A DNA stretch of 64,000 bases from a virus. The first letter of the stretch is position 1; each line of letters opens with the position of its first letter. Both the position numbers and the translations under genes were made by a program. The notes under the pieces were generated by a model. It was not told where the DNA came from, did no database searches, and saw only the letters and a list, made by a program, of their open reading frames with translations. Of the stretch, positions 33,739 to 43,965 are shown piece by piece. The stretch spans positions 62,001-126,000 of the IMG/VR virus record IMGVR_UViG_3300027833_000001; one strand, given 5' to 3'.

Positions 33739-35364
33739 GTGACTTTACTACTTACAAATCAGTCAAGAGTTCAACTGGCGAGGTCGTTCTACAGGGACAT
33801 CTTCAATAGCAATGACTATTTCTACTTCTACGCAAGTAGACCATTGCCTTGGACAGACGACCTTGTTCCTGCAACACCTGAAGATGCTCAATCGCAACTT
33901 TCGGATGTCAGGCGTGATACTCTTTTCGTCAAACGGGTGCAAGGTTCAGATGCCTGTATGCTTGCTACCCGAAGAAACTGGGTAAGTGGTACGATCTATG
34001 ATCAATACGATGATGCTTATACCGCAACGAATACCGCGACCAGTGGAGCGACTTCTTTAGACGCTTCATTGTTCTATGTTATTACTTCCGATTTTAATGT
34101 ATATAAATGTATTGAAAACGGAAAGGGTGTTGCAAGTGTTCGAAAGCCGACAAGCACAGGTGCAGAAATCTTTGAACTGAATGATGGCTATAAATGGCAA
34201 TTTATGTTTCAAGTTAGTGTATCAGATAGAGGTAAATTTTTAACGGATGATTATATTCCTGTTAGAAAGGCTTCTGGTTCTGGTCAACCAGCATTTGATG
34301 TAAACGGTGAGATTGATGCTATAACGAAAACTGCTGGTGGCTCTGGATATTCCAGTGCGCCCACTGTTACTATAACAGGAGATGGCACAGGAGCATCGGC
34401 TACCGCTACTGTATCCGGGGGTGCGGTAACTGCGCTCACGTTGAACACAGCAGGATTCGGATATTCGTTCGCATTTGTGCAATTTACTGGTGGTGGAGGC
34501 TCTGGTGCTACCGCTACAGCGACATTAGGCTCAACAGAGACAGATACACTACAGTCAAATGTTGAATCACAAGCAATTTCTGGCACGATTGATCGAATCG
34601 AAGTATCTGCAATAGGTGTTGACTACACTGCTGGAGACTCTATAATATCTATTATTGGTGATGGTACGGGTGCAACAGCAACTCCTACAATCAACACACG
34701 AGGAGAGATCACATCGGTTACTATAGTCTCTCCAGGAACTGGATATACTTTTGCGGATGTTACCGTAACTCAGACAGTGGGTACTGGTGCAAATGCAGTA
34801 TTTAGAGCAGTCTGTTCTCCAATAAATGGACATGGATCACACTCACAGAAAGAACTGTTTGCAAAGAATCTAGGAGTCAATGTATCGTTCTCTAATGACA
34901 ACGATGATATTGTAGTAGGTGATCCATTAGCATCACCTGCGGCTGGACAAGACTTCAGACAGATTGGGATTATGAAGAATCTTACTCAATATGGTTCTTC
35001 TACATTGTTTACTAATACTACCGCAACACCATGTTTCATCATTACAGTCGCTAACACAGGCGAATACAACTTAGACGATGTTATCACATCATCCGATGGT
35101 GGCAAATTTACGGTAATACAAAAAGTAGACACTGACAATAACGCCGCATATGACAAAGTATATTTACAACGTATCTATGGCAATATAACTGCTTCATCAA
35201 CACTCACAAACGCAACAACATCGACTGGAAATTTGACTATAAATAGTATTACAAATCCAGAGATAGATGTGTTTTCAGGAGATATCCTGTACATAGACAA
35301 CAGACGACCTGTTGTCAGAGATGTTGATCAGACGGAAACTATTAAAGTCGTATTTAAATTCTAG
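33739..35364 (+). CDS. 8: gp8-like baseplate wedge protein with beta-repeat insertion
   Basis: A 541-residue homologue of T4 gp8 (about 334). The N-terminal part ([23 protein letters not shown], then [19 protein letters not shown]) and the C-terminal [20 protein letters not shown] closely follow gp8 in layout. The extra length is a glycine- and threonine-rich insertion at about residues 188-355 with four [18 protein letters not shown]-type repeats. The start is a GTG at 33739 with AGGG about 8 bases upstream. gp8 forms dimers in the outer wedge. The insertion is probably exposed on the virion surface. Confidence 0.8.
   Translation: MTLLLTNQSRVQLARSFYRDIFNSNDYFYFYASRPLPWTDDLVPATPEDAQSQLSDVRRDTLFVKRVQGSDACMLATRRNWVSGTIYDQYDDAYTATNTATSGATSLDASLFYVITSDFNVYKCIENGKGVASVRKPTSTGAEIFELNDGYKWQFMFQVSVSDRGKFLTDDYIPVRKASGSGQPAFDVNGEIDAITKTAGGSGYSSAPTVTITGDGTGASATATVSGGAVTALTLNTAGFGYSFAFVQFTGGGGSGATATATLGSTETDTLQSNVESQAISGTIDRIEVSAIGVDYTAGDSIISIIGDGTGATATPTINTRGEITSVTIVSPGTGYTFADVTVTQTVGTGANAVFRAVCSPINGHGSHSQKELFAKNLGVNVSFSNDNDDIVVGDPLASPAAGQDFRQIGIMKNLTQYGSSTLFTNTTATPCFIITVANTGEYNLDDVITSSDGGKFTVIQKVDTDNNAAYDKVYLQRIYGNITASSTLTNATTSTGNLTINSITNPEIDVFSGDILYIDNRRPVVRDVDQTETIKVVFKF
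34300..34800 (+). repeat. glycine-rich beta-repeat block in gp8
   Basis: Inside the gp8 frame, repeated units of the form [20 protein letters not shown] followed by [15 protein letters not shown] encode an insertion absent from T4 gp8. Similar units occur in the gp7, DUF4815, gp15 and gp18 genes of this window (near 29730 and 31060, 40300 and 41360, 57290, 60180). Confidence 0.75.
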
Positions 35365-35373
35365 GACAGAGAA

Positions 35374-38300
35374 ATGGCATTAGACCTTAACGTATCACCA
35401 TATTATAACGATTTTGATGCAACCAAACAGTTTGAAAAAGTTCTTTTCAAGCCAGGTGTTGCAGTGCAGGCGAGAGAATTAACTCAGCTACAGTCATATC
35501 TTTCCAACGCGATTAAGAATCATGCCGAGTTTAGTCTCACTGAGGGTACACGGGTATCTGGTGGTGAGGGTACGGTATTATTTAAACCATATATTAAAAT
35601 CAACGATCTCGATTCCGCATCTGCAACCGTAGTCGATTCTACTTTAATAAACTATGTCGGTGATACTATTACAGGCAGTAGTACGGGCATCACAGCAACA
35701 ATTCTTTCAACTCAAACTGGCGCCGATTCTGATAACGTAAATAAGAAAACTCTTTACTTAGGCTATACTGGCGGTAATCCAACTGGTGCTGGAAGTCAAG
35801 GTAATGCAGTTCACTTTGACAGCGGAGAAACTCTTACTGTAACATCAACTGATTCTGGTAGAAATGGTGATACTTTTGTAGTTGATAGTACAAGAAGCAC
35901 AACTGATGTTGCATTAAACTATTATGGAATAGGATTGTTTTTTGTAGTCGCAGATGGTGTATTCTTTCTCAAGAATCAATTTGTAACACACTTACGACAA
36001 GAAATTCTACTGGAAAAATATAATCCAGTTGCTAGTTACTTTGTTGGTCTTCAAGTAAAAGAGACCATAATAACATCCGATACAGATACAAGTCTTCTTG
36101 ATCCATCTTCAGGATCATTTAACTTCAATGCACCCGGAGCAGACAGATATAAAGTTTCCACTGTACTTACTAAGAAGACATTAACAGAAGATTCCGACGC
36201 AGACTTTGTTGCAATCGATAAAGTCATTGATGGTAAATATTACCAGAAAGTAACAGAAGATGTTGGACAACTAAATGAAATTGGTAAGATTCTAGCAGGT
36301 AGAACATATGAAGAATCTGGAAACTATGTAACCGCACCATTCTCAATTGTGGTTGATGAGCATTTAAAAACTTCCAATAATAGAGGTAAGTTCCTATCGT
36401 CTAATACTGCTAGACCAGGAAACTCACAGAAACTGGCATTATCAATTGGTAGTGGTACAGCATATGTTAATGGATTTAGACACAACTTTCAGACACCACA
36501 AATTGTAGACATTGATAAAGCAACCACTACTCAGATAACTGAAGGACAAACCATATCAACTGGATACGGTAACTACTTCTATGTAAATGAGTTTGCTGGT
36601 ACTTGGAACATAAAAGACGGAACACTTGTAACAATTTATAATACAGCAAAAACTGCGGTAACTTCTGGCACATACGGCAGTACTTCAGCACCCGGTTCTT
36701 CTAATATTATAGGTCAAGCAAGAATTAAACAGATTGAATATTCTTCTGGCACATTGGGTGCAGCCGCAACAGTATACAGAATGTATCTTTATGATATTTC
36801 TATTACTAAGGGCAAACTCTCAGATGCTAAAGGATTATACTATTCAAATAGCACAGATAGTGGCTTTGCAGATTGTGTTTTAGAATCATCAAAAGCAGTT
36901 ATCAAAGAATCCACACAGAATAAATTAGTCTTCAGAACTCCTTATAGTAGCGCAAAAACTCTTGCGGCAGCCTCAGGCGGTTCATACGATACGCAGTATT
37001 ATTATCAAGAAGAATTTGATGTTACTTTCGCTGCCGATGGTACAGCAACAATATCAGTAACAGGAAGTTCACAGTTCCCATACACTGGAAGTATAACACA
37101 GACTATAATTGATAGAAACTTTATATTAGTTGCAACCAGTGGATCAACTATTAATGGCACAGCAATAACTGCCGGTAGAGTTATACCATTAACACCTGCA
37201 ATGATTACATCTGCATCAACTGGATCTCTGGTATTTGATCTGGGTACTGTTAGTGGTACTTCTACTGCTAAGATGTTTGTTAAAGTAGTCAATGTCGATT
37301 CAGCTCCTGTTCCTAAAAATCTCATATCAAATGTATATGTTAAAATTAACACCGCAACTAATGAGGGTGGAGCAACTGGACCATGGAACTTAGGTATATC
37401 TGACATATTCAGAATTACTGATGTTTACCTAGATGGTGATGGGTATGTTGAAACTGGAGAGAATCAACGAGCGAAATTCCTTCTCGATAACGGACAGAAA
37501 GATAACGTATATGGACATGGTAAGTTAAAGAAGAATACCAATTCTCCAATCAACACTACAAGCAAGTACATTGTTGTAAAATTGAAATGCTTCACACCAA
37601 ACTATGCCTCTACAGGCGGAACATATTTTGCAGTAAATTCATATCCTACAGATGATACTGGTTCAGCTGGTATCTACACATATGAAATTCCAAGATATGA
37701 TTCTAAACAATCTGGCTCATATAATCTTAGAGATTGTATTGACTTCAGACCAATGATTACAAATACAGCCGTAACAGCAACAGCTAACTTAGCCGCGGCA
37801 ACGATTAATCCATCTAAGAGTAATACGATAAATGCTCCAACTGATGGAGTACAACACCCTGCACCTACTCAGAATTTCACAACAGACGTTGAGTTCTATT
37901 TAAAAAGAATCGACAAAGTTGTGATTACAGATCAGAGTGAGTTCAAAGTCTTTAAGGGAATTCCGTCTGTTAGTCCCCGCAGTCCAATTGTACCTGAAAA
38001 TCAGGGAATGGCTTTGGTTGAACTGAATATTCCTGCATATCCTTCTGTATCTCCATTTGTAGGAGATGCTTTTGGAGTACCTGGTTATACAGTAGGTAAG
38101 AGACTATTACAGAATCGTAGATATACGATGTCCGATATTAGTCGTATAGAAAAAAGAATTAACAGATTAGAATATTATACTGCCTTGTCTCTTATGGAAC
38201 AAGAATCTCAGAATATGAACATTGTTGATGCTGATGGTAATACTAGATTTAAAAATGGTATTTTTATCAATGTGTTTACAACTCACGCATTAAGTGATGT

Positions 38301-41300
38301 TGCAGATCCCGCATTCAAGTGTGCTATTGATCCAACTACAAAACGTGTTGGACCAGCATACAAAGAAACTCGCGCAGATTTAGTTTTTAACTCCACAACA
38401 TCTTCTGGTGTAACTAGATCAGGCGATCTACTTACTCTTCCATTTACGAAGACAGTATTCTCAGAAAATAGATTCTCTTCTAAAGCTAGAAATTGTGTTG
38501 GTGAATTACTGTTCGCATGGGAAGGAGACTTGAATGTTTATCCTCGAGGTGCAAACTATGTAGATACTACTACGTTGGATGATTATCATGTTGAAGATAA
38601 TTCTTTAAGTGAGTTTGGTAACCAACTTGCAAATGATATCAGTAAAGCACAGATAATTTCTTCCTACGATGTTTCTTTTAGCTCCGTACCAAATGAACCA
38701 ACCTCACAAAGTTGGGGAGCTGAAACTTCAGCCTCTGACGAATTCACAACCACAACTGCATTTAGTGCAGGTGCCGAAGCGTCATCATCTGGATCAGATG
38801 CTATAGGCGGTCGAGGAGTTAGAGGCATTGCAGGCGTAAACGTAGATACAAATGCAACCGTTGACATAACAGGAACTGTCACTACTACTGGTAGAGTAGA
38901 TTCTTCATCTAGTATTTCAGGTTCAATAATAACAAACTCATCTACAACTACTGCAACAGCAACAAAACAGATGTTGACAGCAACAGCGGCACCCTATACA
39001 ACACAACAAGTTGCTATGGGTGAAAAACTTGTTTCCGCTGAACTTAATCTGTATATGAAAGCAATGCCATTGATGTATATTGGTACAAGATTTAAACCAA
39101 ATACAAAACTGTATGGATTCTTTGACGGTGAAGCACAGACTGCGGTAAAGTTTCAACCAGTACTCGCTTCAAATGTTAATAATTTAATCGCGCTGAAAAA
39201 TCAGCACTCAAGACCAGGGGATTTATTGGCGGCAGCGAGTGCCGCGGGGTATTTACTGCCTAGAGGTACTTCAATTACTTCAGACGCAAACGGAATTATT
39301 TGTGGATTCTACTATATGCCGGGCGGTACATTCATGGTCGGTGAGAGACAATTACGTTTTACCGATGATGTAAAAGATAGAGCATCATTTGTTACTACTT
39401 CAGCGCAAGCACCATTTAGTTCATCTGGCATATCTACAGTAGCACAACAAACTGTAGTATCAACAGCAATACCTAAAATTAATTTTGGACAAACTGCACC
39501 AGTATCAACGAACGTAGGTTCTTGGACACAAGTTACAAGCGTTGAAATGGGTGCTGTAAATATGTCTTCTTCTGTAACGGCTACTGCAAAATCTACCGTT
39601 GATCTGAATGTTGATTTAGAAACAGAAACACACGTTCAAGTTACAGGTGGTTTCGATCCAATAGCACAGACATTCTTTGTAGAAGATCCTGAAGGAGTAA
39701 TGGCAACAGAAGTCAAAGTATTCTTTAGAAAGAAATCTAGTACTGCTAGTATTACATTACAACTCAGAGAAGTTGTTAATGGTTATCCTTCACGATCAGT
39801 ACTGCCATACGGTGAAGTTAATCTAGCACCAAGTCAAGTTACAGTAACTACGGAAGATGCTGATGGAACTATCAGATTCTCTCCTGAAGGTCAGCCAGCG
39901 AATCCTTATACAACAACATTTGCATTCGAAGCACCAGTACAACTTAAAGGAAATACTGAATATTGTTTCGTTCTTCTCCCTGCTGGTAATAGTCCAGACT
40001 ATGAAGTTTGGTGTTCAGAACTAGGACAGAACAAAGTTGGAGTTGGTGTTCAGAATCAACGCATCTTTGCTGAAGATACAAACATAGGCGGAATACTATT
40101 CACATCTTCTAATAACAGAACTTGGAACGCTCACCAATCTGAAGATATGACCTATCAAATAACTAAAGCGGTATATGCTTCAAGTAACGGTACAGTACAT
40201 TTAGAAAATGGAAACACAGATTACATTATAGGCGAAAGCTATTCTGGTGGAAGACCTGCTGTTGGTACAGTCGTACACGGATGGAAAGCAACACTAACAT
40301 CTGGTGGTTCAGGTCATGCAGTGAATGATATTGTTACCCTAGCAAATGCAACTGACTCAGGTGGAAATACTCTTACTGGAGTTAAAGCTAAAGTAACAAC
40401 AGTATCGGGTGGAGCAATCACAGCATTTGCAATTAGCGATCCCGGCACACTTGCAGATAACTGGACAGGTAATCCGGGTGGGTTAAACCAGCTATCAACT
40501 AGTGGCACAGGAACAGGTGCATCAATATCACTTGTTCTTGCTAGAGGTCGAGTTACTAATTCTAATCCAATTACAGAACAAATAGATGTTGATGTAGATA
40601 CTGGACATTTCAGAAATCAAACTGATGGTGCTCTGATTACTCCAATAGGAAATGGCACAACATTCTTTACTAATACTGCAATTGAAGATAGAAAGTTTAA
40701 TCAAGTTAGAACTACGATGAATCTAGTTGAGAATGATGGTATAATGACATATGAATATGCACCAACAAAGTCTTCTAATGTATCTTCAGTCAGTACAACT
40801 TATGAAGTCCTTGGACTGAATGTAAGAAAGAATACTGCGGATGAGAAGTCAATTAGATCATATTCTAACGAAGACTATTATCTTTCTGGTGCCGACACGA
40901 AGTCGCTACACTTTAAGATAACATTACCAGCAGGTACTAATACTAACCTATCACCAGTGCTAGACTTATCAGCACTTGGATTGTTGACTGTTCAAAACTT
41001 GTTGAATAACGACAGCACAAACGAAACTACTAATGATGGTAATGCATTATCTAGATACATCAATAAGCCAGTTGTTCTCGCAGATGGTATGGAAGCACAA
41101 GATGTTGTTCTTCAAGTTGCGTTATTACAACCACCTGGTGCATCTATTGAAGTTTATGGTAAGTTCCAAGCAGAAGCAGATGATGCTAACTTCAATGAAG
41201 ATTTGCCTTGGATAAAATTAGCAAGAGATGATGACTGGTCGCCTATTGGGAGTTCTGTTACACAATCAGCATTTGTTGATTTTGGATTTAAAATACCTGA

Positions 41301-41823
41301 TGCAAACAAAACTGCAGGAGTATTTACATACTCAACTGACAGGGTCACAGAAATATCAATTGACACTGCTGGTTCTGGATATACATCTGCTCCCGAATTA
41401 TTCTTTAGTGCAGGAGAAGCAACAGCATTTGCTCTACTAAGTGGTAATACTGTAGGAAGTTTGACATTGACAGCACCGGGAAGAGATTATAGTAGCACTC
41501 CTACTATTGTAGTAGGTACGCAACACGCTGTATCAACACAATTTGCCACAAATCAGCAAGTAGCTAATGGAGCGAATCTATATACAGTGACAACTGGAGG
41601 TACTACAGCCGCATCTGGTAGCGCACCTACTCATACTAGTGGTAGTGCAACTGATGGAACTGTAGTGTTTGCATATGCAGGAGCTGCCGCACTTGTTTCA
41701 TGTACAGTGAATACAGTAACATTTGAAGAGTTCAAGAAGTTTTCTACTAAGTTTGTCTTCTTGTCTTCTAATACATCAAAAGTTCCATATGCAAAAGACT
41801 TACGCATTATAGCGACAACATAG
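35374..41823 (+). CDS. giant DUF4815 virion structural protein
   Basis: A 2149-residue protein, the largest in the window. It starts with the DUF4815 signature (LNVSPYYNDFDATKQFEKVLF, residues 4-24, then KPGVAVQARELTQLQSYL), known in baseplate or fibre proteins of T4-like marine phages. The middle has SRIEKRINRLEYYTALSLME, a coiled region (about 925-945), followed by a low-complexity Ser/Thr stretch (about 1100-1210) and beta-rich domains with AQTFFVEDPEGVMATEVKVFF (about 1430-1450). Two glycine-rich repeat blocks lie near 40300-40550 and 41340-41520. It probably replaces the gp9-gp12 fibre set of T4, none of which I see here. Confidence 0.8.
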   Translation: MALDLNVSPYYNDFDATKQFEKVLFKPGVAVQARELTQLQSYLSNAIKNHAEFSLTEGTRVSGGEGTVLFKPYIKINDLDSASATVVDSTLINYVGDTITGSSTGITATILSTQTGADSDNVNKKTLYLGYTGGNPTGAGSQGNAVHFDSGETLTVTSTDSGRNGDTFVVDSTRSTTDVALNYYGIGLFFVVADGVFFLKNQFVTHLRQEILLEKYNPVASYFVGLQVKETIITSDTDTSLLDPSSGSFNFNAPGADRYKVSTVLTKKTLTEDSDADFVAIDKVIDGKYYQKVTEDVGQLNEIGKILAGRTYEESGNYVTAPFSIVVDEHLKTSNNRGKFLSSNTARPGNSQKLALSIGSGTAYVNGFRHNFQTPQIVDIDKATTTQITEGQTISTGYGNYFYVNEFAGTWNIKDGTLVTIYNTAKTAVTSGTYGSTSAPGSSNIIGQARIKQIEYSSGTLGAAATVYRMYLYDISITKGKLSDAKGLYYSNSTDSGFADCVLESSKAVIKESTQNKLVFRTPYSSAKTLAAASGGSYDTQYYYQEEFDVTFAADGTATISVTGSSQFPYTGSITQTIIDRNFILVATSGSTINGTAITAGRVIPLTPAMITSASTGSLVFDLGTVSGTSTAKMFVKVVNVDSAPVPKNLISNVYVKINTATNEGGATGPWNLGISDIFRITDVYLDGDGYVETGENQRAKFLLDNGQKDNVYGHGKLKKNTNSPINTTSKYIVVKLKCFTPNYASTGGTYFAVNSYPTDDTGSAGIYTYEIPRYDSKQSGSYNLRDCIDFRPMITNTAVTATANLAAATINPSKSNTINAPTDGVQHPAPTQNFTTDVEFYLKRIDKVVITDQSEFKVFKGIPSVSPRSPIVPENQGMALVELNIPAYPSVSPFVGDAFGVPGYTVGKRLLQNRRYTMSDISRIEKRINRLEYYTALSLMEQESQNMNIVDADGNTRFKNGIFINVFTTHALSDVADPAFKCAIDPTTKRVGPAYKETRADLVFNSTTSSGVTRSGDLLTLPFTKTVFSENRFSSKARNCVGELLFAWEGDLNVYPRGANYVDTTTLDDYHVEDNSLSEFGNQLANDISKAQIISSYDVSFSSVPNEPTSQSWGAETSASDEFTTTTAFSAGAEASSSGSDAIGGRGVRGIAGVNVDTNATVDITGTVTTTGRVDSSSSISGSIITNSSTTTATATKQMLTATAAPYTTQQVAMGEKLVSAELNLYMKAMPLMYIGTRFKPNTKLYGFFDGEAQTAVKFQPVLASNVNNLIALKNQHSRPGDLLAAASAAGYLLPRGTSITSDANGIICGFYYMPGGTFMVGERQLRFTDDVKDRASFVTTSAQAPFSSSGISTVAQQTVVSTAIPKINFGQTAPVSTNVGSWTQVTSVEMGAVNMSSSVTATAKSTVDLNVDLETETHVQVTGGFDPIAQTFFVEDPEGVMATEVKVFFRKKSSTASITLQLREVVNGYPSRSVLPYGEVNLAPSQVTVTTEDADGTIRFSPEGQPANPYTTTFAFEAPVQLKGNTEYCFVLLPAGNSPDYEVWCSELGQNKVGVGVQNQRIFAEDTNIGGILFTSSNNRTWNAHQSEDMTYQITKAVYASSNGTVHLENGNTDYIIGESYSGGRPAVGTVVHGWKATLTSGGSGHAVNDIVTLANATDSGGNTLTGVKAKVTTVSGGAITAFAISDPGTLADNWTGNPGGLNQLSTSGTGTGASISLVLARGRVTNSNPITEQIDVDVDTGHFRNQTDGALITPIGNGTTFFTNTAIEDRKFNQVRTTMNLVENDGIMTYEYAPTKSSNVSSVSTTYEVLGLNVRKNTADEKSIRSYSNEDYYLSGADTKSLHFKITLPAGTNTNLSPVLDLSALGLLTVQNLLNNDSTNETTNDGNALSRYINKPVVLADGMEAQDVVLQVALLQPPGASIEVYGKFQAEADDANFNEDLPWIKLARDDDWSPIGSSVTQSAFVDFGFKIPDANKTAGVFTYSTDRVTEISIDTAGSGYTSAPELFFSAGEATAFALLSGNTVGSLTLTAPGRDYSSTPTIVVGTQHAVSTQFATNQQVANGANLYTVTTGGTTAASGSAPTHTSGSATDGTVVFAYAGAAALVSCTVNTVTFEEFKKFSTKFVFLSSNTSKVPYAKDLRIIATT

Positions 41824-41832
41824 GATAGGAAG

Positions 41833-41840
41833 TATAAATA
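41833..41840 (+). promoter_or_regulatory. late promoter motif directly at a start codon
   Basis: TATAAATA is followed with no gap by the ATG at 41841. Transcription starting 6-7 bases downstream would miss this ATG, so the small gene may instead be read from upstream transcripts and the promoter may serve the genes from 42061 onward. Confidence 0.5.
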
Positions 41841-42047
41841 ATGTTGCAAGCAGAAAAAATAATAAGAGATCCTTCTACTGGAGCAATATTATCTACCGAT
41901 GTTGCAGGCTTGAGGGCTTTTAAGAAAAAAAGAGAGATTCAGCGAATGCAAGCTACAACTATTGTCGAAATGTCTGATGATATAAATAGTCTAAAAGATG
42001 AACTCTCAGAGATCAAATTACTTTTAAAGTCAATAATTCAACGCTGA
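41841..42047 (+). CDS. small coiled-coil protein
   Basis: A 68-residue protein of unknown role with counterparts, to my knowledge, in T4-like marine phages. The N-terminus is KIIRDPSTGAILSTDVAGL, the middle is basic (RAFKKKREIQRMQ), and the C-terminal 30 residues form a heptad-like coiled coil (MSDDINSLKDELSEIKLLLK). The ATG touches a late promoter motif, and AGGAAG at 41827-41832 is the likely Shine-Dalgarno on upstream transcripts. It lies in the fibre region, so oligomerisation or chaperone roles are plausible. Confidence 0.65.
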   Translation: MLQAEKIIRDPSTGAILSTDVAGLRAFKKKREIQRMQATTIVEMSDDINSLKDELSEIKLLLKSIIQR

Positions 42048-42060
42048 ACAGGAAGAGCAA

Positions 42061-42897
42061 ATGGCCACAATTACATTAAGATCAGCTAAGGGTAGTCCCC
42101 TTACAAATACTGAGGTAGATAATAACTTTACTAACCTCAATAACGACAAATACGAAAGTGGTGACAATATAGTAGCAGCCGCATTAACAGCTACTGGAAA
42201 TGTTACACTTGGAATCGCAACTGTAACTGCCGCAGGTAGTACACAGAGTGCGGCACAAGCACTTTCAAAAACTTATAACATTATATCTACAGCATCCGCT
42301 AACCAAGGTGTTAAACTACCTGACGCGGTAGCTGGATTAGTAATCAATGTCTACAACACATCTGGTGCAACGATTAAGGTTTATCCTTTCTCTGGCGATA
42401 CTATCAATGGCGGTAGTGCAGATGCTCCTGTAGACCTTGTAACTGATAACGGTGCAGAATATGTAGGAACATCAACCGGTGCATGGAGATCAGTTGGATC
42501 TGGCGGAAACAACGTACAAGATTTTACTGTTAACGGTACAGCCGAACTTTTAGGAGCAGTTAAGTATGGTATTCAGAGCGCAACTGCGGCTGGTACTGAC
42601 CAAGCTGGTGCTACTGCAATTACTGAAACTGTAGTTGTTGTTGCATCTGGTTCTGCTAATAACGGAGTAGTACTTCCTACAGCGGTAGCCGGACTAACAG
42701 TGGTCGTACAAAATTCAACAACCGCAGATTTAAAATTATACCCTAATACTTCAGATGCTATTGATGGAGCGACTGCTAACGCGGCAAAGTCTTTACCAGC
42801 AAAAACAACCATTACAGTAACTTGTAATGATGCTACAAACTGGTTATCACATAGATCGCTTGCAATATATGACGCATCTGGAACATTGATTAACTAA
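42061..42897 (+). CDS. fibre-like structural protein with internal duplication
   Basis: A 278-residue beta-rich protein. The N-terminus (TLRSAKGSPLTNTEVDNNFTNL) is a type often found at the head of phage fibre-like proteins. Two copies of a domain of about 70 residues follow: one encoded near 42217-42414 and one near 42574-42777, each running from TAAG...Q through ...GVxLPxAVAGLxxxVxN to a KxYPxxxDxIxG end. GGAAGAG precedes the ATG. It is likely to be a fibre or decoration protein exposed on the virion. Confidence 0.65.
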   Translation: MATITLRSAKGSPLTNTEVDNNFTNLNNDKYESGDNIVAAALTATGNVTLGIATVTAAGSTQSAAQALSKTYNIISTASANQGVKLPDAVAGLVINVYNTSGATIKVYPFSGDTINGGSADAPVDLVTDNGAEYVGTSTGAWRSVGSGGNNVQDFTVNGTAELLGAVKYGIQSATAAGTDQAGATAITETVVVVASGSANNGVVLPTAVAGLTVVVQNSTTADLKLYPNTSDAIDGATANAAKSLPAKTTITVTCNDATNWLSHRSLAIYDASGTLIN

Positions 42898-42908
42898 GAG
42901 GATTCACA

Positions 42909-43886
42909 ATGGCTGGCCCAATTACACTAAAAGCAAGTTCGTACCCTGCAACCGCGGCAACAATCCAAGGCGTACGGGAACTTTCTTCTGCTGAAATGAG
43001 AGATCATATCGCATTTGTTATTACTAATAAGTTTGCTGGTGATCACGATGGGACTGGCACTGCTGAATTAGATACTATTACTGGCTCATTGACTTCTGGA
43101 TATACTGAAGTAGGTACTTTCACAAACAGAGAGCGTGATGAAGCAGTCGGAACTCATCCTGCAAGTGGTAACATGACCACAACAACGTATAGAATTCAAC
43201 AGAAAAATACTGTAGTTTCTGAAAGTGGCGTTGTAAGACCACTCAGATATACTGGTGGAACCATTGAAGAGATGTCTGATGGAGAAATTGACACTGAATT
43301 GCTAGATGAAGTTATTGCGGCAATGGTATTTGAAGATGCAAACACAGTCGGACAATATCATATCAAAACTACCGCACCAACTGGCGGCACATGGGCAGTA
43401 CGTGATACTATTACTGAAACTCAAGTTGATGGTACAGACGTAGCATACAATCTTTATCAAAAGACTGCTCCTACAACTGCCGCGGCTACTAATATTAACC
43501 GCTTGTTGAAGAGTGATGGTACTGGCGGTAGTGCTGAGATGACTGACGCAGAAATGGAAACTCTTGTATCTTCATTCAGAAATAGAATTATTGCTTCTGG
43601 AATAGGAACGTATCTATTGAACAGTGGATCACCTAGTGCCTCTGGAACGTGGGCTCAAATGGGTTCAACGATGACTGACCAATTAAAAACTATTTCAGCA
43701 CAAAACTATTCTGGTGGTTATACAGGATCATACACTGGTTACTATAATAGATTCTTTTCTGGATTCTTAAATGGCGCATATGCCGGTTCGTACTCTGGTA
43801 CATACACAGGAACATATGCAGGTAACACAGTACAATCATCATCATCAACACAAGAAACTAAGGCACTATTCGTAAGAACTGCCTAA
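42909..43886 (+). CDS. structural protein with Tyr-Gly repeat tail
   Basis: A 325-residue protein with an N-terminus (MAGPITLKASSYPATAATIQ) typical of cyanophage virion proteins. Two helical stretches, MSDGEIDTELLDEVIAAMV (about 117-135) and MTDAEMETLVSSFRNRI (about 214-230), alternate with beta sequence. Near the C-terminus about 40 residues are made of G-x-Y-x-G-x-Y units (GGYTGSYTGYY, GAYAGSYSGTYTGTYAG), encoded at 43706-43827. Such a motif can form stacked tyrosine ladders or sugar-binding surfaces. GAGG precedes the ATG. Confidence 0.65.
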   Translation: MAGPITLKASSYPATAATIQGVRELSSAEMRDHIAFVITNKFAGDHDGTGTAELDTITGSLTSGYTEVGTFTNRERDEAVGTHPASGNMTTTTYRIQQKNTVVSESGVVRPLRYTGGTIEEMSDGEIDTELLDEVIAAMVFEDANTVGQYHIKTTAPTGGTWAVRDTITETQVDGTDVAYNLYQKTAPTTAAATNINRLLKSDGTGGSAEMTDAEMETLVSSFRNRIIASGIGTYLLNSGSPSASGTWAQMGSTMTDQLKTISAQNYSGGYTGSYTGYYNRFFSGFLNGAYAGSYSGTYTGTYAGNTVQSSSSTQETKALFVRTA

Positions 43887-43905
43887 AACTCTTCTATAGA
43901 AGTGA

Positions 43906-43913
43906 TATAAATA
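43906..43913 (+). promoter_or_regulatory. T4-type late promoter (TATAAATA)
   Basis: A perfect TATAAATA 20 bases after the stop of the Tyr-Gly repeat protein gene and 52 bases before the next ATG (43966). A hairpin begins three bases after it, so the predicted transcript would carry this hairpin at its very 5' end. Confidence 0.6.
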
Positions 43914-43915
43914 TA

Positions 43916-43939
43916 TGGCACAGAACTCAAACTGTGCCA
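43916..43939 (+). other. hairpin at the 5' end of a late transcript
   Basis: TGGCACAG and CTGTGCCA form a perfect 8-base-pair stem around AACTCAAA. It is followed by GTATTTTAT, so it might terminate the upstream operon, but the T run is short. Its position directly at the predicted late start suggests instead a protective 5' stem-loop. Confidence 0.6.
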
Positions 43940-43965
43940 GTATTTTATAATTATGAGGATTTATT

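Noticed and set aside
37005-37406. Open frame of 133 codons on the minus strand
   Set aside because: It lies entirely inside the DUF4815 coding region, has a Val/Thr-rich composition that mirrors the repetitive sense codons, and has no ribosome site.
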